Positions 1 through 9,141 of a DNA stretch of 64,000 nt are shown in pieces. The stretch is from Mesorhizobium sp. M9A.F.Ca.ET.002.03.1.2. Lineage in GTDB: Bacteria; Pseudomonadota; Alphaproteobacteria; Rhizobiales; Rhizobiaceae. Position 1 is the first letter of the stretch. Every line of letters starts with the position of its first letter. Made by a program: the position numbers and the translations under genes. A model generated the notes under the pieces. It was not told the origin of the DNA and searched no databases. It worked only from the letters and a program-made list of their open reading frames with translations. The stretch covers positions 372,001 to 436,000 of the forward strand of contig NZ_CP034443.1 in assembly GCF_003952365.1 (NCBI RefSeq). Direction: 5' to 3'.

Positions 1-745
1 GGATCGGTCGCCTGCTTCCGTCCTCGTCGAGATACTGGAACAGCTTCTGGCCCGGCAGATCCTGCGCCCCGCGCACGATCCTGGCGATCCGGCGATCGAC
101 GAGCTTCAGTTTCCATTCCTTGCCGGACTTGCCTTTAAAGGCGAAACGCAGGCTCGAGCCATTGATGTCGACATGGCGGTCGCGCAGCGTGGTCAGTCCA
201 AAGCTGTTGTTGTCACGAGCGTAGGCGGCATTGCCAACGCGGATCATCGTGTTGTCGAGCAGCCAGACCACAGCGGCGACAACCCGTTCCAGCGGCAGGC
301 CGCGACGGCGCAGATCGGCATCGATCTGGCGTCGCAGTTCAGGCAGGCTTTCCGCAAAGGCGACGAGGCTCGAATATTTGACGCCGTCGCGCTCCTCCGC
401 CCACAGCGCATGGTAGCGATACTGCTTGCGCCCGCGCTGATCCCGGCCCGTCGCCTGGATATGACCGTCGGCATCCGGCGAGATCCACACGTCCGTCCAC
501 GCCGGTGGAATTGCGAGCGCCTTGATGCGGGACATCGAGACCTCGTCGACGCCCTGCCCGTCAGGCCCTTTGTATGAAAATCCCCTGCCAGCCCTGAACC
601 GGCGGATACCGGGCTCGGCGTCGGTGATGTAGGAAAGCGAGGCGCGATCGGCAGAGGCTTGCGACCCATTTTTCGACACCCCGTTCTTTGGTGCAACCTT
701 CCTGGCAGCCAATCGGCCAGTCGACGACCCGGATTTGTCCAGCAT
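1..745 (-). CDS. DNA topoisomerase IB, 5' part only
   Basis: Encodes the first 248 residues of a poxvirus/bacterial-type topoisomerase IB, which relaxes supercoils through a 3'-phosphotyrosyl intermediate. The ATG at 745 follows a GGAGAGG ribosome-binding site. The N-terminus (residues 1-35) is Lys/Ser/Gly-rich; from SLSYITDAEPGIRR onward the protein follows the family, with RGRKQYRYH near residue 105, IRVGN near 170, SFGLTTLRDRHV near 182 and FKGKSGKEWK near 203. The C-terminal part with the nucleophilic Tyr lies outside the window, so integrity cannot be judged. It is transcribed in the same direction as the operon upstream, with a 150-bp gap. Confidence 0.9.
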   Translation of the reverse strand, partial: MLDKSGSSTGRLAARKVAPKNGVSKNGSQASADRASLSYITDAEPGIRRFRAGRGFSYKGPDGQGVDEVSMSRIKALAIPPAWTDVWISPDADGHIQATGRDQRGRKQYRYHALWAEERDGVKYSSLVAFAESLPELRRQIDADLRRRGLPLERVVAAVVWLLDNTMIRVGNAAYARDNNSFGLTTLRDRHVDINGSSLRFAFKGKSGKEWKLKLVDRRIARIVRGAQDLPGQKLFQYLDEDGSRRPI

Positions 746-895
746 ATCCTCTCCACGGAATTTTCCCGTAGATAAGCGACGGATCGGCCGCTGGTTCCGC
801 CATGGCTACACAAAGATGTCAGGTTTGCCGCATGCGCGTTTGGGAACCGGTCTTCCGTCGATGTTCGGCGCATACGATTGCGGCCTTGCTTGCCG

Positions 896-1780
896 TCATG
901 CCTTTTCGAGCACGACCGGAATGACGTCGACCGCTTGCTCGCCGACCTGCCCTCCGGTCGTCTTCAGGACGCCGACGATCGGCGCTACATCCGAATAGTC
1001 GCGGCCGTGGCCGACGGTGATGTGGTCGTTGCTTGCCCGCATGCCGTTGGTCGGATCGAATTCCTGCCATCCGGTGTCGCGCCCGCACCACACCTTCACC
1101 CAGGCATGCATGGCGTCGGCCCCTTCCAGTCGCGGTTTTCCGCGCGGCGGAATGGTGCGCAGGAACCCGCTGACATAGCCGGCGGGGATACCCAGGCCGC
1201 GCAGGCCGGCGATCATGATGTGTGAAAAATCCTGGCAGACACCTCGTTTCAGCCTGAAAGCGTCGCTGGCTCGGGTCCGGACGGTGGTCGCCTTGCCGTC
1301 ATAGGTGAAATCGCGATGAATGCGGTCGCACAGGTCCATGGCGATGCCGGCGACGGAACTGCCGACACTGCCCCGCGCGTAATCCGTGATCGCCGCGTCG
1401 ACGCCTGCATGGTCGCTGGCTGCCAGGAAGTGATGCGGTGTATCAGGCGACAGCGACCGCACCGCGTCGAGTTCCTCGCGCAGCTGGCGAATGTCGGGCG
1501 ACACGTCGAGCCCGGGTTCCGGCCGCGAGACCGCAACGCGCGCGCTCATCCTGATGTCGAGTGCATCGTGAACGTCGCGAAAGGCGATCGACGTGACGCT
1601 GTTGCCAAAGAAATCGGAAAAGTCCGAGCGTTCGCTCGGTGCCGGCGCGAAGGACAGCGAAGCGGCGATCACGCGCTGCACGCCTGATATCGTCGGCGGC
1701 AATACGTGCACCTGATGACGGCCGCCGCCGGCGGCAGCATCATAATCGTAACGCAGATTGAGCCTGATGTCGTAGAGCAT
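896..1780 (-). CDS. Transglutaminase-like cysteine peptidase family protein
   Basis: This 294-residue protein has an N-terminal bacterial transglutaminase-like beta domain (about 1-140) followed by the papain-like transglutaminase core. The catalytic triad is visible: Cys182 in GVCQDFSH, His225 in ADAMHAWV and Asp242 in EFDPTNG. No signal peptide is evident, so it is probably cytoplasmic. It is the last gene of a three-gene minus-strand operon, 24 bp after the ATP-grasp/alpha-E gene. In this conserved neighbourhood it is proposed to hydrolyse or transfer amide bonds on a peptide made or modified by the ATP-grasp partner. The substrate is unknown. The start is supported by AAGGCGGG just upstream of the ATG. 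Confidence 0.85.
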   Translation of the reverse strand: MLYDIRLNLRYDYDAAAGGGRHQVHVLPPTISGVQRVIAASLSFAPAPSERSDFSDFFGNSVTSIAFRDVHDALDIRMSARVAVSRPEPGLDVSPDIRQLREELDAVRSLSPDTPHHFLAASDHAGVDAAITDYARGSVGSSVAGIAMDLCDRIHRDFTYDGKATTVRTRASDAFRLKRGVCQDFSHIMIAGLRGLGIPAGYVSGFLRTIPPRGKPRLEGADAMHAWVKVWCGRDTGWQEFDPTNGMRASNDHITVGHGRDYSDVAPIVGVLKTTGGQVGEQAVDVIPVVLEKA

Positions 1781-1804
1781 GCCCGCCTTTATCCGAACCC
1801 GCCC

Positions 1805-4210
1805 TTACCCGAAATAGGCTTTGGCGAGGCTGTTGTAGAGGCCGCCGATCTCGTCGGCGAGATCGTCCAGGGCCTTCGCCGTCATGTCCGAGGGCTCCAT
1901 GATGGCAATCGCCGTGTTGAGCTGCAGTATCTCCTTCGCTGCCGGCGACATATGCCCCTCGCCGCCGACGGAAGGCAACAGTGCGATTTCGGCCTTCAGC
2001 CGCTCGAGCTGGAACAGGATGGAGCGCGGGTTGAGCGGATCGAGCACCAGGAGGTCGATCACCGTGCGCCGGCCGGCCTGCACCGGGTACTGCCGCCGAT
2101 GGGTCATGACGCTGTCGCCGATCTCCAGCATCATGTCGAGCGCGCCGTCCGGCGCCGCAGCCCTGGTCAGCCGGGCGAGCGTGCGAGCTATCTGGATGCC
2201 GCGTTCCAGGCGCCGGCCGATCTCCAGGAAGCGCCAGCCGGTGAAGCGGTACATATTCTCATGCAGCAGGCCGGAAAACCCGGCGAGCTTGCGCAGGATG
2301 ACCGTCATCGCCCGCGTCGCGTCATCGCCCGGCGCCACCGTTGTCGCGAATTGATGGATGGTCTTCGACAGATCCTTCAGCGCCAGCCAGCCATCGGGCG
2401 AGAAACGGTCGCGGATCTGCCCAGCGCTGTAGACGGCGCTGTCCAGCGTGCCGATCAGCCCCGGCGGGATCGCCGTCGTGACGTCGATGCCGAACGGTTC
2501 GAGATGGTCTCTGATATCGGCAAGCAGCGGCATGTCCGGATCGGACGCCTCGGCCAGCCGCACGTGATAGGCGCGCAGGATGCGCACCGTGTCTTCCGAT
2601 CGCTCGATATAGCGGCCGAGCCATGTCAGGTTTTCCGCCGCGCGGCTGGGCAGGCTGCCCGGCAAGGTGCGGGTGAAGCTGTCATGCTCCTGCGGCAGCA
2701 GCGTCTCGCGCTCCACCGGTCTGTCGCTGACCACCCACACATCCGCCGCCTGGCCGCCACGCTGCATGGCGATGGCGGTCGGGTCGAGCGAGAAGCCGAC
2801 ACGGGCAAAACCGCCTGGCATCACCGTCCAGCCTTCCGGCGTTCGCGCCAGATAGACGCGCAGGCTTGCCGGCCGCGGCTCCAGCCAGCCGCCGACATAG
2901 ACCGGCGTGGTCGAAAGCGTCACCGCTTCCTGTCCGACGAAGTCGCCGCCGTCCCGTTCGATCCGGGCTATCAGTTCGGCCCGCTCCCCGGCAACCAGCG
3001 CCGAGCCCAGCCTGGTGCAATCGTCATCCTCGAAGGCAAGCCGCGTCGACAGCGCCGGACCGATCACCATGCGGTCGAGATTGGCGAGCACATGCGCGCG
3101 CTCCGTCTCCCGCCCGCACCACCATGTCGCGACGCTCGGCAAGAGAAGTTCCTCATTGCGCAATTCGCGCGAAATCTTCGGCAGGAAGGCGAACAGCGCC
3201 CGCGTTTCCATCAGGCCGGAACCGAGCGCGTTGACGGCCGAAACGGCTCCCCGGCGGACCGCCTCGACCAGCCCTGGCGTGCCGATCTGCGAATCCGGCC
3301 GCAACTCGAGCGGATCGGCGAAGGCGGCGTCGAGCCGTCGCCACAGCACGCTGACCGGCATCAGCCCTGAAACGGTGCGTACCATGAGCCGGCCGCCGGA
3401 GACGGTCAGATCCTCGCCTTCGAGCAGCATGATGCCGAGATAGCGGGCGATATAGGCATGTTCGTAGTAGGTTTCGTTGAGCGGCCCCGGCGTCAGGATG
3501 GCAACCCGGCCGCCTGATACCTTGGCCATGCCGTTCAGCGCGTCGCGAAAGCGACGGAAGAAGCCGGCAAGGCGGTGCACATGCATCTCGCCATAGATGT
3601 CGGACAGCGCACGCGTGGTGGCGACGCGGTTTTCCAGCGCGAAGCCGGCACCCGACGGCGCCTGCGTGCGGTCGCCCAGAACCCACCAGCGGCCATCCGG
3701 TCCACGGCCGAGCTCGAAGGCGCAGAAATGCAGGAAATGGCCGCTGGCCGGCCTGATACCGACGACGGGCCGCAAATATTCCGGGCTGGCCGCGATCAGT
3801 CCCGCCGGCAGGATGCCTTTCTCGACCAGACGGTTCGGCCCGTAGATATCGGCGATCGTTTCCTCGAACAGCTCGGCCCGCTGGACGAGGCCGGCGCTGA
3901 TGTCAGCCCATTCCTGCTCCTCGATCAGCAAGGGAACATGCGCCAGCGGCCATTCGCGCTCATTGGCGCCGGCCTTGTCGTAGACGCGGTAGTAAACACC
4001 GGCGTCGCGCAGATACTGGTCGGCGCGGGCGAAGCGTTGGGCGAGCTTTTCTGGCCCCAGCTCTTCCAGTGCCTCGATGAAGTCCTTCCAGACCGGGCGG
4101 GGATTGCCCGATGCATCGACCATCTCGTCGACGACGCCGTCGATCGGCTGGTAATGCTCCAGCAGGTTATGCGGCCTGCCGTGGATTTTCTCGTGATTCC
4201 CCTTTGCCAT
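1805..4210 (-). CDS. Circularly permuted ATP-grasp type 2 protein fused to an alpha-E domain
   Basis: An 801-residue fusion. Residues about 60-480 match the circularly permuted ATP-grasp family (DUF404/DUF407), with SPEYLRPVVGIRP near 142, LGDRTQAPSGAGFALENR near 178-195 and LTPGPLNETYYEHAYIARYLG near 239-259. From about 518 (PSRAAENLTWLGRYIERSED) to the end is the all-helical alpha-E domain (DUF403). ATP-grasp enzymes form carboxylate-amine or carboxylate-thiol bonds through an acyl phosphate, so a peptide ligase is predicted by family, without a known substrate. In many genomes the two domains are separate genes; here they are fused. The start lies 6 bp after the upstream stop with no clear ribosome-binding site, suggesting translational coupling. 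Confidence 0.88.
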   Translation of the reverse strand: MAKGNHEKIHGRPHNLLEHYQPIDGVVDEMVDASGNPRPVWKDFIEALEELGPEKLAQRFARADQYLRDAGVYYRVYDKAGANEREWPLAHVPLLIEEQEWADISAGLVQRAELFEETIADIYGPNRLVEKGILPAGLIAASPEYLRPVVGIRPASGHFLHFCAFELGRGPDGRWWVLGDRTQAPSGAGFALENRVATTRALSDIYGEMHVHRLAGFFRRFRDALNGMAKVSGGRVAILTPGPLNETYYEHAYIARYLGIMLLEGEDLTVSGGRLMVRTVSGLMPVSVLWRRLDAAFADPLELRPDSQIGTPGLVEAVRRGAVSAVNALGSGLMETRALFAFLPKISRELRNEELLLPSVATWWCGRETERAHVLANLDRMVIGPALSTRLAFEDDDCTRLGSALVAGERAELIARIERDGGDFVGQEAVTLSTTPVYVGGWLEPRPASLRVYLARTPEGWTVMPGGFARVGFSLDPTAIAMQRGGQAADVWVVSDRPVERETLLPQEHDSFTRTLPGSLPSRAAENLTWLGRYIERSEDTVRILRAYHVRLAEASDPDMPLLADIRDHLEPFGIDVTTAIPPGLIGTLDSAVYSAGQIRDRFSPDGWLALKDLSKTIHQFATTVAPGDDATRAMTVILRKLAGFSGLLHENMYRFTGWRFLEIGRRLERGIQIARTLARLTRAAAPDGALDMMLEIGDSVMTHRRQYPVQAGRRTVIDLLVLDPLNPRSILFQLERLKAEIALLPSVGGEGHMSPAAKEILQLNTAIAIMEPSDMTAKALDDLADEIGGLYNSLAKAYFG

Positions 4211-4216
4211 GGCTGA

Positions 4217-7200
4217 TCAGAGTCTTGCGGGCCGCCGCAGGTCAAGGGTCATCGGAAAATCCTCAGAAGCTTCTTCGTCGCGCAGCACGTAACCGGACGG
4301 CGTATGGCCGCGCGGCTCGAAGCGGGCGAGGCGTCGCGCCTCCGCTTCGTTGCCGTTGACCGGGAAGGTGTCGTAGCTGCGCCCGCCGGGATGCGCCACA
4401 TGATAGACGCAGCCGCCGACCGCCCGGCCCGACCAGCGGTCGTAGATGTCGAAGACCAGCGGCGTGTTGACCGGCAGCGCCGGATGCAGGCCCGATGCCG
4501 GCTGCCAGGCCTTGAAGCGGACGCCGGCCACCGCGATTTCTCTGACGTCGGTCACCTTCATCGGCACGATGCGGCCGTTACAGACGACGGCGTGACGCTC
4601 CGGGTTGAGCCCTTCGGTCTTCACCTGCAGCCGCTCGACCGAGGAATCGACGAAGCGCACGGTGCCGCCGATCGCGCCCTGCTCGCCCATGACATGCCAC
4701 GGCTCCAGCGCTTGCCGCAGCTCCAGCTTGATGCCGGCTTGGCTAACCTCGCCGCAGAACGGGAAGCGGAATTCGAGCTGCGCGTCGAACCATTCGGGGC
4801 GAAACTCGAAGCCGTTCAGCTTGAGATCATCGAGCACGTCGAGAAAGTCAGCCCAGACATGGTGCGGCAGCATGAAACGGTCATGCAATGACGTGCCCCA
4901 GCGCACGAAGCGGCCATCGAGCGGGTTTTTCCAGGCGCGGGCGATGATGGCACGCACCAGCAATTGCTGCGCCAGGCTCATGCGCGCATTGGGCGGCATC
5001 TCAAAGCCGCGGAACTCGACCAGCCCCAGCCGGCCGGTCGGGCCGTCCGGCGAAAACAGCTTGTCGATGCAGATTTCCGAGCGATGCGTGTTGCCGGTAA
5101 CATCGGTCAACAGGTTGCGGAACAGCCGGTCGACCAGCCACGGCAATGGCGCATTGTCCTTGTCCGGGTGCGGCACCTGCGCCATCGCGATCTCGAGCTC
5201 GTAGAGCGAATCGTGGCGCGCCTCGTCGAAGCGCGGCGCCTGGCTGGTCGGACCGATGAACAGGCCTGAGAACAGGTAGGACAAAGACGGGTGCCGCTGC
5301 CATTGCAGCACCAGGCTCTTCAAGAGGTCGGGGCGGCGCAGGAACGGGCTGTCATTGGGTGTCGCGCCGCCGACGACGACATGGTTGCCGCCGCCGGTGC
5401 CGGTATGGCGGCCGTCGATCATGAACTTGTCGGCGCCAAGCCGCGTCTGCCGCGCCTCCTCGTAGATCGCCATGGTCGTCGCCACGCAGTCCTGCCAGTT
5501 CGCGGCCGGATGGATGTTCACCTCGATGACACCGGGATCCGGAGCCACACGGATGACGTTGAGGCGCGGATCGTGCGGCGGGCCATAACCCTCGATATGC
5601 ACTGGCAGGCCGATGGCCTTTGCCGCGTTCTCGGCCGCCGCGACCAGTTCGAGATAATCTTCCAGCGCCTCGACCGGCGGCATGAACACGCAAAGCCGTC
5701 CGTCGCGCGGCTCGACCGACAGCGCCGTGCGCACCGCGCCGCCGATCTCGGTGATCTCCTGCTCGACCCGGTCCTGCTGGCCGGTCGCGGCGGTGAAGGA
5801 CACCGCCTGCTGGCGGCGCACCATTTCGTCGGCGCCTTCCAATTCGGCCGGACTGGCCTCGGGCAAAGGAGCGGCCACAGGCAAGGGAGCGGCCTCGGGC
5901 ACAATGGCCTCGCGCGCCGGCAATGGCCCGCGCGGCAGGGAAGGATCGACCGGCACGATGTAGGGGAATTGCGCCGGCGGCACATAGGGAAGCGTGCCAA
6001 GCGGCAGGCGGTAGCCGACCGGTGAATCGCCCGGCACCAGGAACAGCTTGCCGCGCCGCGTCTTCCACTTCTCCGAACGCCAGCGCGGACCCGACGCCTG
6101 ACTGTTCCAGCGCTGCACAGGCAGGACATAGCCAGACGGCTTGGTCAGGCCGCGTTCGAACACCCGCGCCATGCGGCTGCGCTCCTCGGGGTCCTCGAGC
6201 TTCGAATTGGACGGATCGACATTGTCCGGCAGCTTGCCTTCCTTGAGCAGCCACTCGGCCGGGTCCTCATAGGCTTCGCTGACCATGGCCTTGTCGATGC
6301 CGAGTTCATCGGCAATCGTCGTCAACAGGCTTTCAGCCTGCTTCGGCCCGATATCTGCTTCGCTGTTTTCCCGTGCGATCAGCGACGGGTCGCTCCACAC
6401 CGGCTCGCCGTCGGTGCGCCAGTAGAGCGAGAAGGTCCAGCGCGGCAGGCTCTCGCCTGGATACCACTTGCCCTGCCCGTAATGCAGGAAGCCGCCGGGC
6501 GCGAAACGCTCACGCAGCCGGCGGATCAAAGCATCGGCCTTTTCGCGTTTGGTCGGGCCGACGGCGGCGGTGTTCCACTCCTCCGCCTCGAAATCGTCGA
6601 TCGACACGAAGGTCGGTTCGCCACCCATGGTCAGCCGCACGTCCCCGGCCTCGAGCGCGGCATCGACCTGATTGCCCAACCCATCAAGCGCCTGCCAGCT
6701 TTCATCCGAGAACGGCTTGGTGATGCGCGGGTGCTCGGCGATGCGGTCGACCCGCATGTCAAAGCCGAACTCGACATTGGCGAAGCTCGCCATGCCGGAA
6801 ATGGGCGCGGCGTTGCGGAAATGCGGCGTTGCCGCCAGCGGTACATGGCTTTCGCCGGTGAGCAGGCCGGAGGTCGGGTCGAAGCCGATCCAGCCGGCCC
6901 CCGGCAGATAGACTTCGCACCAGGCATGCAGATCTGTGAAGTCGATCGCCGTGCCGGGCGGCCCGTCGAGCGCGACGAGGTCAGGTTTCAACTGGATCAG
7001 GTAGCCGGAGACGAAACGCGCGGCAATGCCGAGATTCCTCAGGATCTGCACCAACAGCCAGCTCGTATCGCGGCACGAACCTTTCTTGGCGGCCAGCGTT
7101 TCCTCCGGCGAAAAGACGCCGGTTTCCATGCGCACGATATAGGCGATCTCGCGTTGCAGCCGCGCATTGAGATCGACGAGGAAATTGACGGTGTTGGTCG

Positions 7201-7612
7201 GACTGCGGCCGATGGTTTTCAGGAACGCCGACAGCAGCGGCCCGGCCGGCTCCGGCGTCCGGTAGATGGCAAGATCGTCGCTGATCTCTTCCGGGTATTC
7301 GAACGGAAACGTCTCGGCCGACGGCTCGACGAAGAAGTCAAACGGATTGTAGACCGTCATGTCGGCGACGAGGTCGACCTCGATCTTCAGTTCGCTCACC
7401 GGCTCAGGAAAGACGAAGCGGGCGAGGAAATTGCCATAGGGGTCCTGCTGCAGATTGACGAAGTGGTTCGCCGGCTCGACCTTCAGCGAATGGCTGAGCA
7501 CCTTGGTTCGGGAATGCGGCGCCGGCTGCAGCCTGATGACCTGAGGGCCGAGCACGACCGGCCGGTCATATTTGTAATGGGTCAGGTGGTAGACGGCTGC
7601 CAGAATTGCCAT
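4217..7612 (-). CDS. Transglutaminase-fold protein with DUF2126 putative amidoligase region
   Basis: A very large protein (1131 residues). Residues 1-120 are the transglutaminase-like N-terminal domain and 140-260 the catalytic core, with Cys180 in [10 protein letters not shown], His229 in DLHAWCEVY and Asp245 in GFDPTSG. From roughly 320 to 1120 it matches DUF2126, a domain described as a putative amidoligase of the glutamine-synthetase/GCS fold class; conserved stretches include [14 protein letters not shown] near 326 and a Gly-rich [14 protein letters not shown] motif. It is the first gene of the operon with the ATP-grasp/alpha-E protein and the small transglutaminase. One polypeptide thus appears to pair a bond-making with a bond-breaking module. 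Biological role unknown. Confidence 0.88.
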   Translation of the reverse strand: MAILAAVYHLTHYKYDRPVVLGPQVIRLQPAPHSRTKVLSHSLKVEPANHFVNLQQDPYGNFLARFVFPEPVSELKIEVDLVADMTVYNPFDFFVEPSAETFPFEYPEEISDDLAIYRTPEPAGPLLSAFLKTIGRSPTNTVNFLVDLNARLQREIAYIVRMETGVFSPEETLAAKKGSCRDTSWLLVQILRNLGIAARFVSGYLIQLKPDLVALDGPPGTAIDFTDLHAWCEVYLPGAGWIGFDPTSGLLTGESHVPLAATPHFRNAAPISGMASFANVEFGFDMRVDRIAEHPRITKPFSDESWQALDGLGNQVDAALEAGDVRLTMGGEPTFVSIDDFEAEEWNTAAVGPTKREKADALIRRLRERFAPGGFLHYGQGKWYPGESLPRWTFSLYWRTDGEPVWSDPSLIARENSEADIGPKQAESLLTTIADELGIDKAMVSEAYEDPAEWLLKEGKLPDNVDPSNSKLEDPEERSRMARVFERGLTKPSGYVLPVQRWNSQASGPRWRSEKWKTRRGKLFLVPGDSPVGYRLPLGTLPYVPPAQFPYIVPVDPSLPRGPLPAREAIVPEAAPLPVAAPLPEASPAELEGADEMVRRQQAVSFTAATGQQDRVEQEITEIGGAVRTALSVEPRDGRLCVFMPPVEALEDYLELVAAAENAAKAIGLPVHIEGYGPPHDPRLNVIRVAPDPGVIEVNIHPAANWQDCVATTMAIYEEARQTRLGADKFMIDGRHTGTGGGNHVVVGGATPNDSPFLRRPDLLKSLVLQWQRHPSLSYLFSGLFIGPTSQAPRFDEARHDSLYELEIAMAQVPHPDKDNAPLPWLVDRLFRNLLTDVTGNTHRSEICIDKLFSPDGPTGRLGLVEFRGFEMPPNARMSLAQQLLVRAIIARAWKNPLDGRFVRWGTSLHDRFMLPHHVWADFLDVLDDLKLNGFEFRPEWFDAQLEFRFPFCGEVSQAGIKLELRQALEPWHVMGEQGAIGGTVRFVDSSVERLQVKTEGLNPERHAVVCNGRIVPMKVTDVREIAVAGVRFKAWQPASGLHPALPVNTPLVFDIYDRWSGRAVGGCVYHVAHPGGRSYDTFPVNGNEAEARRLARFEPRGHTPSGYVLRDEEASEDFPMTLDLRRPARL

Positions 7613-7847
7613 GGTGCCCCGTAAGTCGGCGTTTCAAACGAATTCGCCGAACCCTGACACAAATGCTGGCCATTCTCCAAGCAGAGATGTTGCGGTGCAC
7701 CTAATTTACGCGGCTATTGAACGCTGCCTGGCATGATTGATCACTGCCGGCTTCCAGCGAGCGTCTGCGCTTGGCGAAGACCCTCGCGTCTTCGTCATCC
7801 TGGGGCGGAGCAAGAAGCGCAGCGACGCGGCGCAGACCCCAGGATCC

Positions 7848-8008
7848 TGTGTGTTGGTTCAGGTGTATGGTTTGAAGTGGGAAGGAGGCCGAGTGGATCC
7901 TGGTCGTCCTTTCGGACAGGCCGTGGCATGGCCCGGTCCCTTCCCACCGGTGAACCATCAACCTGAACAGTTGCACGGGGCTGTTCCAAGCAGACCCCGC
8001 ACCACAGG
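7848..8008 (+). ncRNA. Putative IS110 bridge RNA with target- and donor-binding loops
   Basis: The left end folds into two loops. Target loop: stems 7857-7872 with 7953-7968 and GTGGGAAGG (7877-7885) with CCTTCCCAC (7939-7947) enclose an internal loop around the hairpin GTCC-TTTC-GGAC (7906-7917). Its 5' side carries GGATCC (7895-7900), identical to the left target; its 3' side carries GGCATGG (7925-7931), complementary to the right target CCATGCC (8958-8964). Donor loop: ACAGTTGC (7967-7974) equals the right end of the element (8951-8958); the hairpin GGGGCTG/CAGACCCC follows; CACAGG (8003-8008) is complementary to the left junction CCTGTG (7846-7851). The order and strand sense match the IS621 bridge RNA. 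RNA ends are not determined. Confidence 0.75.
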
Positions 8009-8015
8009 AAGAGGC

Positions 8016-8948
8016 ATGGACATGATAGTGCAGAACTATGTCGGCTGCGACATCTCCAAGCAGTGGCTCGATTTTTTTGATGAGACAAGCAACCGATATC
8101 AGCGCATCGCCAACCAGGCCGATGCGATCGCTGCCTATGTGGCGGGCCTCGACCCCAGTCGAGACTTCATCGTCATGGAGGCGACAGGCGTCCATGACCG
8201 GCTGCTGCGCCACGCGCTGGCCAAGGCAGGCGTTCCATTCTCCCGGCACAACCCGGCGCACACTCACCCCTATGCCAAGTCGACGAGACGGCGAGCCAAG
8301 ACGGATCGTCTCGATGCCAGGATGCTGAGCGGCTATGGCCGCCGCTATCAGCCTGCACCCGAGCCGGGGCCGTGCGAAGAAAACGAGCGACTTCAATCGC
8401 TTGCCCGTCACCGTGACCAACTGGTCGATATGCGGGCAAGGCTGAAGAAGCTCCTCGGTGAGGCCTTCGAGGAGACTGTCGTTGCCGAGCTGGAAGACAT
8501 GATTGCCGGCTTCGACACACGCATCAAAGCGCTCGAGAGCCGGATCGCCAAAGTCATTCGTCAATCCGAGGACACCGCCCGCGATTATACGCTGATGATC
8601 TCCGTGCCCGGTGTCTCCAAGATCAGCGCGCTCTCGCTCCTAGCGCACCTGCCAGAGCTCGGCCAGCGCTCGCCTAAGTCGATCGCGGCACTCGCCGGCC
8701 TTGCCCCGTTCGATAATAAGAGCGGTAAGCTCCAACGCAGGAGCCAGATCCAGGGCGGTCGATCGCGTGTGCGTCGGGCTCTCTATATGGCGGCGCTGAG
8801 CGCCATCCGAGCCTGTGACCGCTTCAGAGCTTTCTACACCGACCTTGCAGCCCGCTCAGGCTCCAAGAAACTGGCCATCATCGCCGTCGCAAGGAAGCTC
8901 CTGGTCGTCCTCAACGCCATCATCCGCGATAAAACCGCATTCGCATGA
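8016..8948 (+). CDS. IS110-family serine/DEDD recombinase (transposase)
   Basis: A 310-residue recombinase. The N-terminal RuvC-like DEDD domain shows Asp12 (YVGCDISKQW), Glu55 (IVMEATGVHD), Asp97 and Asp100 (RAKTDRLDAR). The C-terminal Transposase_20 domain begins near 193 (ISVPGVSKISALSLLAHLPE) and holds the likely catalytic Ser250 in QGGRSRVRRALYMA. All key residues are present and the length is normal. The ATG at 8016 is chosen because AGGAAGAGG sits just upstream; an in-frame extension back to 7737 would run across the guide-RNA region and the element boundary and is not credible. It would catalyse RNA-guided cut-and-paste insertion through a circular intermediate. Confidence 0.93.
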   Translation: MDMIVQNYVGCDISKQWLDFFDETSNRYQRIANQADAIAAYVAGLDPSRDFIVMEATGVHDRLLRHALAKAGVPFSRHNPAHTHPYAKSTRRRAKTDRLDARMLSGYGRRYQPAPEPGPCEENERLQSLARHRDQLVDMRARLKKLLGEAFEETVVAELEDMIAGFDTRIKALESRIAKVIRQSEDTARDYTLMISVPGVSKISALSLLAHLPELGQRSPKSIAALAGLAPFDNKSGKLQRRSQIQGGRSRVRRALYMAALSAIRACDRFRAFYTDLAARSGSKKLAIIAVARKLLVVLNAIIRDKTAFA

Positions 8949-9141
8949 ACACAGTTGCCATGCCGTGAGTTCGGCCGAAGAACGCAGCGGCGCAAAGGTT
9001 GCGATCCCTTCTGCCTGACTTCCGCACTGCAGGTTCTGCGCCGATGCGGCGCCTCGACGTCACGGCATGGATCCTCGGGTCTGCGCTCCGCTTCGCGTTC
9101 GCTCCGCCCGAGGATGACGAAGCGGAGGGCTTGGCCAACTA

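Larger units (their letters stand above)
7848..8959 (+). mobile_element. IS110-family insertion sequence, about 1.1 kb, intact
   Basis: Boundaries come from reconstructing the interrupted palindrome: the left flank ends GGATCC (7842-7847) and the right flank resumes CC-ATGCCGTG at 8958. A CC dinucleotide is therefore present at both junctions (7846-7847 and 8958-8959) and is the likely recombination core. There are no terminal inverted repeats and no longer target duplication, as expected for IS110. The architecture is a 168-bp non-coding left end, then one recombinase gene, then only about 10 bp to the right end. This fits the IS110 subgroup, in which the left end encodes the guide RNA. The coding sequence is uninterrupted, so the element may be active. 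Confidence 0.85.
7790..9122. repeat. Long palindromic intergenic repeat, split by the IS110 element
   Basis: The left part is 7790-7847 (starts CTTCGTCATCCTGGGGCGG, ends CCCCAGGATCC). The right part is 8960-9122 (starts ATGCCGTGAG, ends GAGGATGACGAAG). Removing 7848-8959 joins GGATCC to ATGCCGTGA and restores one palindrome whose outer arms are nearly perfect inverted copies (TCATCC-GGGCGGAGC against GCTCCGCCCGAGGATGA) and whose inner arms are ATGCCGTGA against TCACGGCAT. Palindromes of this form are, as I recall, widespread between genes in Mesorhizobium. It lies between convergent minus- and plus-strand units and could act as a terminator-like structure when intact. Confidence 0.8.

Noticed and set aside
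1706..3370. Long plus-strand reading of 554 codons opposite the ATP-grasp/alpha-E gene
   Set aside because: It is the antisense of a well-supported conserved gene; its residue composition (Arg/His/Gln/Asp-rich) is typical of shadow frames in GC-rich DNA.
7737..8015. N-terminal extension of the IS110 recombinase
   Set aside because: It crosses the element's left boundary and the guide-RNA structure; the ATG at 8016 has a good ribosome-binding site and starts the conserved domain.
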